Assembly: GCA_015486815.1 (NCBI GenBank)
Contig: WFQY01000360.1
Location: 1 to 5,341, forward strand
Reading direction: 5' to 3'
DNA from: Phycisphaerae bacterium
GTDB lineage: Bacteria > Planctomycetota > Phycisphaerae > JAAYCJ01
DNA: 5,341 bases
The first letter of the stretch is position 1; each line of letters begins with the position of its first letter. Under the pieces are notes generated by a model, which was not told where the DNA came from, made no database searches, and saw only the letters and a list, made by a program, of their open reading frames with translations. The position numbers and the translations under genes were made by a program. Below, piece by piece: positions 4,992 to 5,341 of this stretch.

Positions 4992-5020
4992 TTGTTGCGT
5001 GATGCTCGATACATTATACT
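4992..5020 (+). promoter_or_regulatory. candidate promoter of thiS-thiG
   Basis: TTGTTG (4992-4997) and TATACT (5015-5020) are separated by 17 bp. The -35 box is poor (three of six) and the -10 box good. The predicted start near 5027 leaves a leader of about 20 bases, too short for a TPP riboswitch. None of the conserved TPP riboswitch elements is visible upstream of thiS. Confidence 0.42.
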
Positions 5021-5041
5021 GCAAGCGGGAGAATTTGACAG
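5013..5041 (-). promoter_or_regulatory. candidate promoter of the LigD_N-like gene
   Basis: On the minus strand a perfect TATAAT (5018-5013) is preceded, after 17 bp, by CTGTCA (5041-5036; four of six matches). Initiation near 5006 would give a leader of about 38 bases. The -10 box overlaps that of the divergent thiS promoter, so the two polymerases would compete for the same DNA. Confidence 0.5.
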
Positions 5042-5048
5042 GACGGGT

Positions 5049-5258
5049 ATGGATATATTAAAAATTAACGGACATGAAAAACAGTTTCCGGACGGTGTGC
5101 CCGGGACCCTGCGCGAATTGGTCGAGCAGATGCATATAAACGAATCGACGATAGTGGCAGAGGTTGAGGGAGAAATCGTTGCTGGAGCGGACTTTGCAAC
5201 AACCAGGCTCTCCGGAGGCCAGTGTATTGAACTGATTCGTTTTGTCGGAGGAGGTTAG
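5049..5258 (+). CDS. thiS: sulfur carrier protein ThiS
   Basis: This complete 69-residue ubiquitin-fold protein carries sulfur, as a C-terminal thiocarboxylate, to ThiG for thiazole formation in thiamine biosynthesis. It begins MDILKINGHEKQF and has GEIVAGADFATTRLSGGQ in the middle. It ends IELIRFVGGG, with the essential terminal Gly-Gly exposed directly before the stop. The ATG at 5049 is chosen because it gives the normal family length and AGGA (5040-5043) lies five bases upstream; an earlier ATG at 4992 would add 19 unrelated residues. The thiG start follows four bases after the stop, and the codons of the terminal glycines also form thiG's GGAGGAGG ribosome site. Unlike the damaged carrier at 3523-3672, this one is intact and is a possible substrate for the ThiF encoded upstream. 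Confidence 0.95.
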   Translation: MDILKINGHEKQFPDGVPGTLRELVEQMHINESTIVAEVEGEIVAGADFATTRLSGGQCIELIRFVGGG

Positions 5259-5262
5259 GCAG

Positions 5263-5341
5263 GTGGATGCACTGATTATTGCGGATAGAAGATTTAATTC
5301 CCGATTGCTCATCGGAACGGGAAAGTTCGCCTCCTGCGGAT
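5263..5341 (+). CDS. thiG: thiazole synthase ThiG (N-terminus only, runs off the window)
   Basis: A GTG start at 5263, eight bases after GGAGGAGG (5247-5254), opens a frame reading VDALIIADRRFNSRLLIGTG and then KFASCG up to the window edge. The SRLLIGTGKF stretch is the characteristic N-terminus of ThiG. This enzyme condenses 1-deoxyxylulose 5-phosphate, dehydroglycine and ThiS thiocarboxylate into the thiazole phosphate of thiamine. Only about 26 codons are present, so the catalytic lysine is not visible. The tight spacing behind thiS indicates one operon with coupled translation. Confidence 0.94.
   Translation, partial: MDALIIADRRFNSRLLIGTGKFASCG

Noticed and set aside
4980..5048. TPP riboswitch upstream of thiS
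   Set aside because: The gap to the divergent gene is too short and none of the conserved TPP aptamer elements is visible.
1..5341. CRISPR array, tRNA, rRNA or transposase
   Set aside because: No spaced direct repeats, no cloverleaf-like sequence and no transposase or integrase motif were seen on either strand.

Overview
The window is bacterial and carries a compact block of sulfur-transfer genes next to a mobile integron cassette. A small stand-alone LigD-type 3'-phosphoesterase domain with an 'HWDFMLE' signature, moderate base composition and the Rrf2/ThiS/ThiF/CysK gene order suggest an anaerobic or sediment bacterium, possibly Planctomycetota (Phycisphaerae-like). This placement is inferred from remembered family features and is weak.

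Layout. (1) 1-904, + strand: a predicted membrane-anchored protein of unknown function (208-813). It is followed five bases later by an 86-bp imperfect palindrome with the architecture of an integron attC site (819-904). No integrase is visible. (2) 905-1195: nothing convincing. (3) 1196-1579, + strand: a complete DUF4186 protein. (4) 4124 down to about 1620, - strand: an operon reading Rrf2 regulator, ThiS/MoaD-like carrier, ThiF/MoeB-type E1-like enzyme, CysK, then a fragment of siroheme synthase. A good sigma70 promoter lies upstream of the regulator. (5) About 4260-4430: gene-free, with several hairpins. (6) 4434-4640, + strand: the first ~56 residues of LarE, cut off at the stop codon of the convergent LigD_N-like gene (4600-4968, - strand). 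(7) 5049 to the end, + strand: an intact thiS and the start of thiG. Overlapping divergent promoters lie between thiS and the LigD_N-like gene.

How the genes fit together. The minus-strand operon looks like a cysteine (or related thiol) synthesis unit: a CymR-like sensor controls an E1-like enzyme that adenylates a ubiquitin-fold carrier, whose thiocarboxylate could feed the PLP enzyme CysK. Siroheme (sulfite reductase), LarE (sulfur insertion into the nickel-pincer cofactor) and ThiS/ThiG (thiazole) are all also sulfur-transfer functions.

The most striking observation is that three of these sulfur genes are broken. The ThiS-like carrier has lost its C-terminal third in frame, although a Gly-Gly-Gly-Gln-stop relic survives in another frame against the thiF start. 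The siroheme synthase is an internal fragment abutting the cysK stop. LarE is cut to its N-terminus. Either this locus has suffered serial deletions or the assembly has collapsed or joined sequence wrongly. I found no CRISPR array, tRNA, rRNA, transposase or TPP riboswitch.
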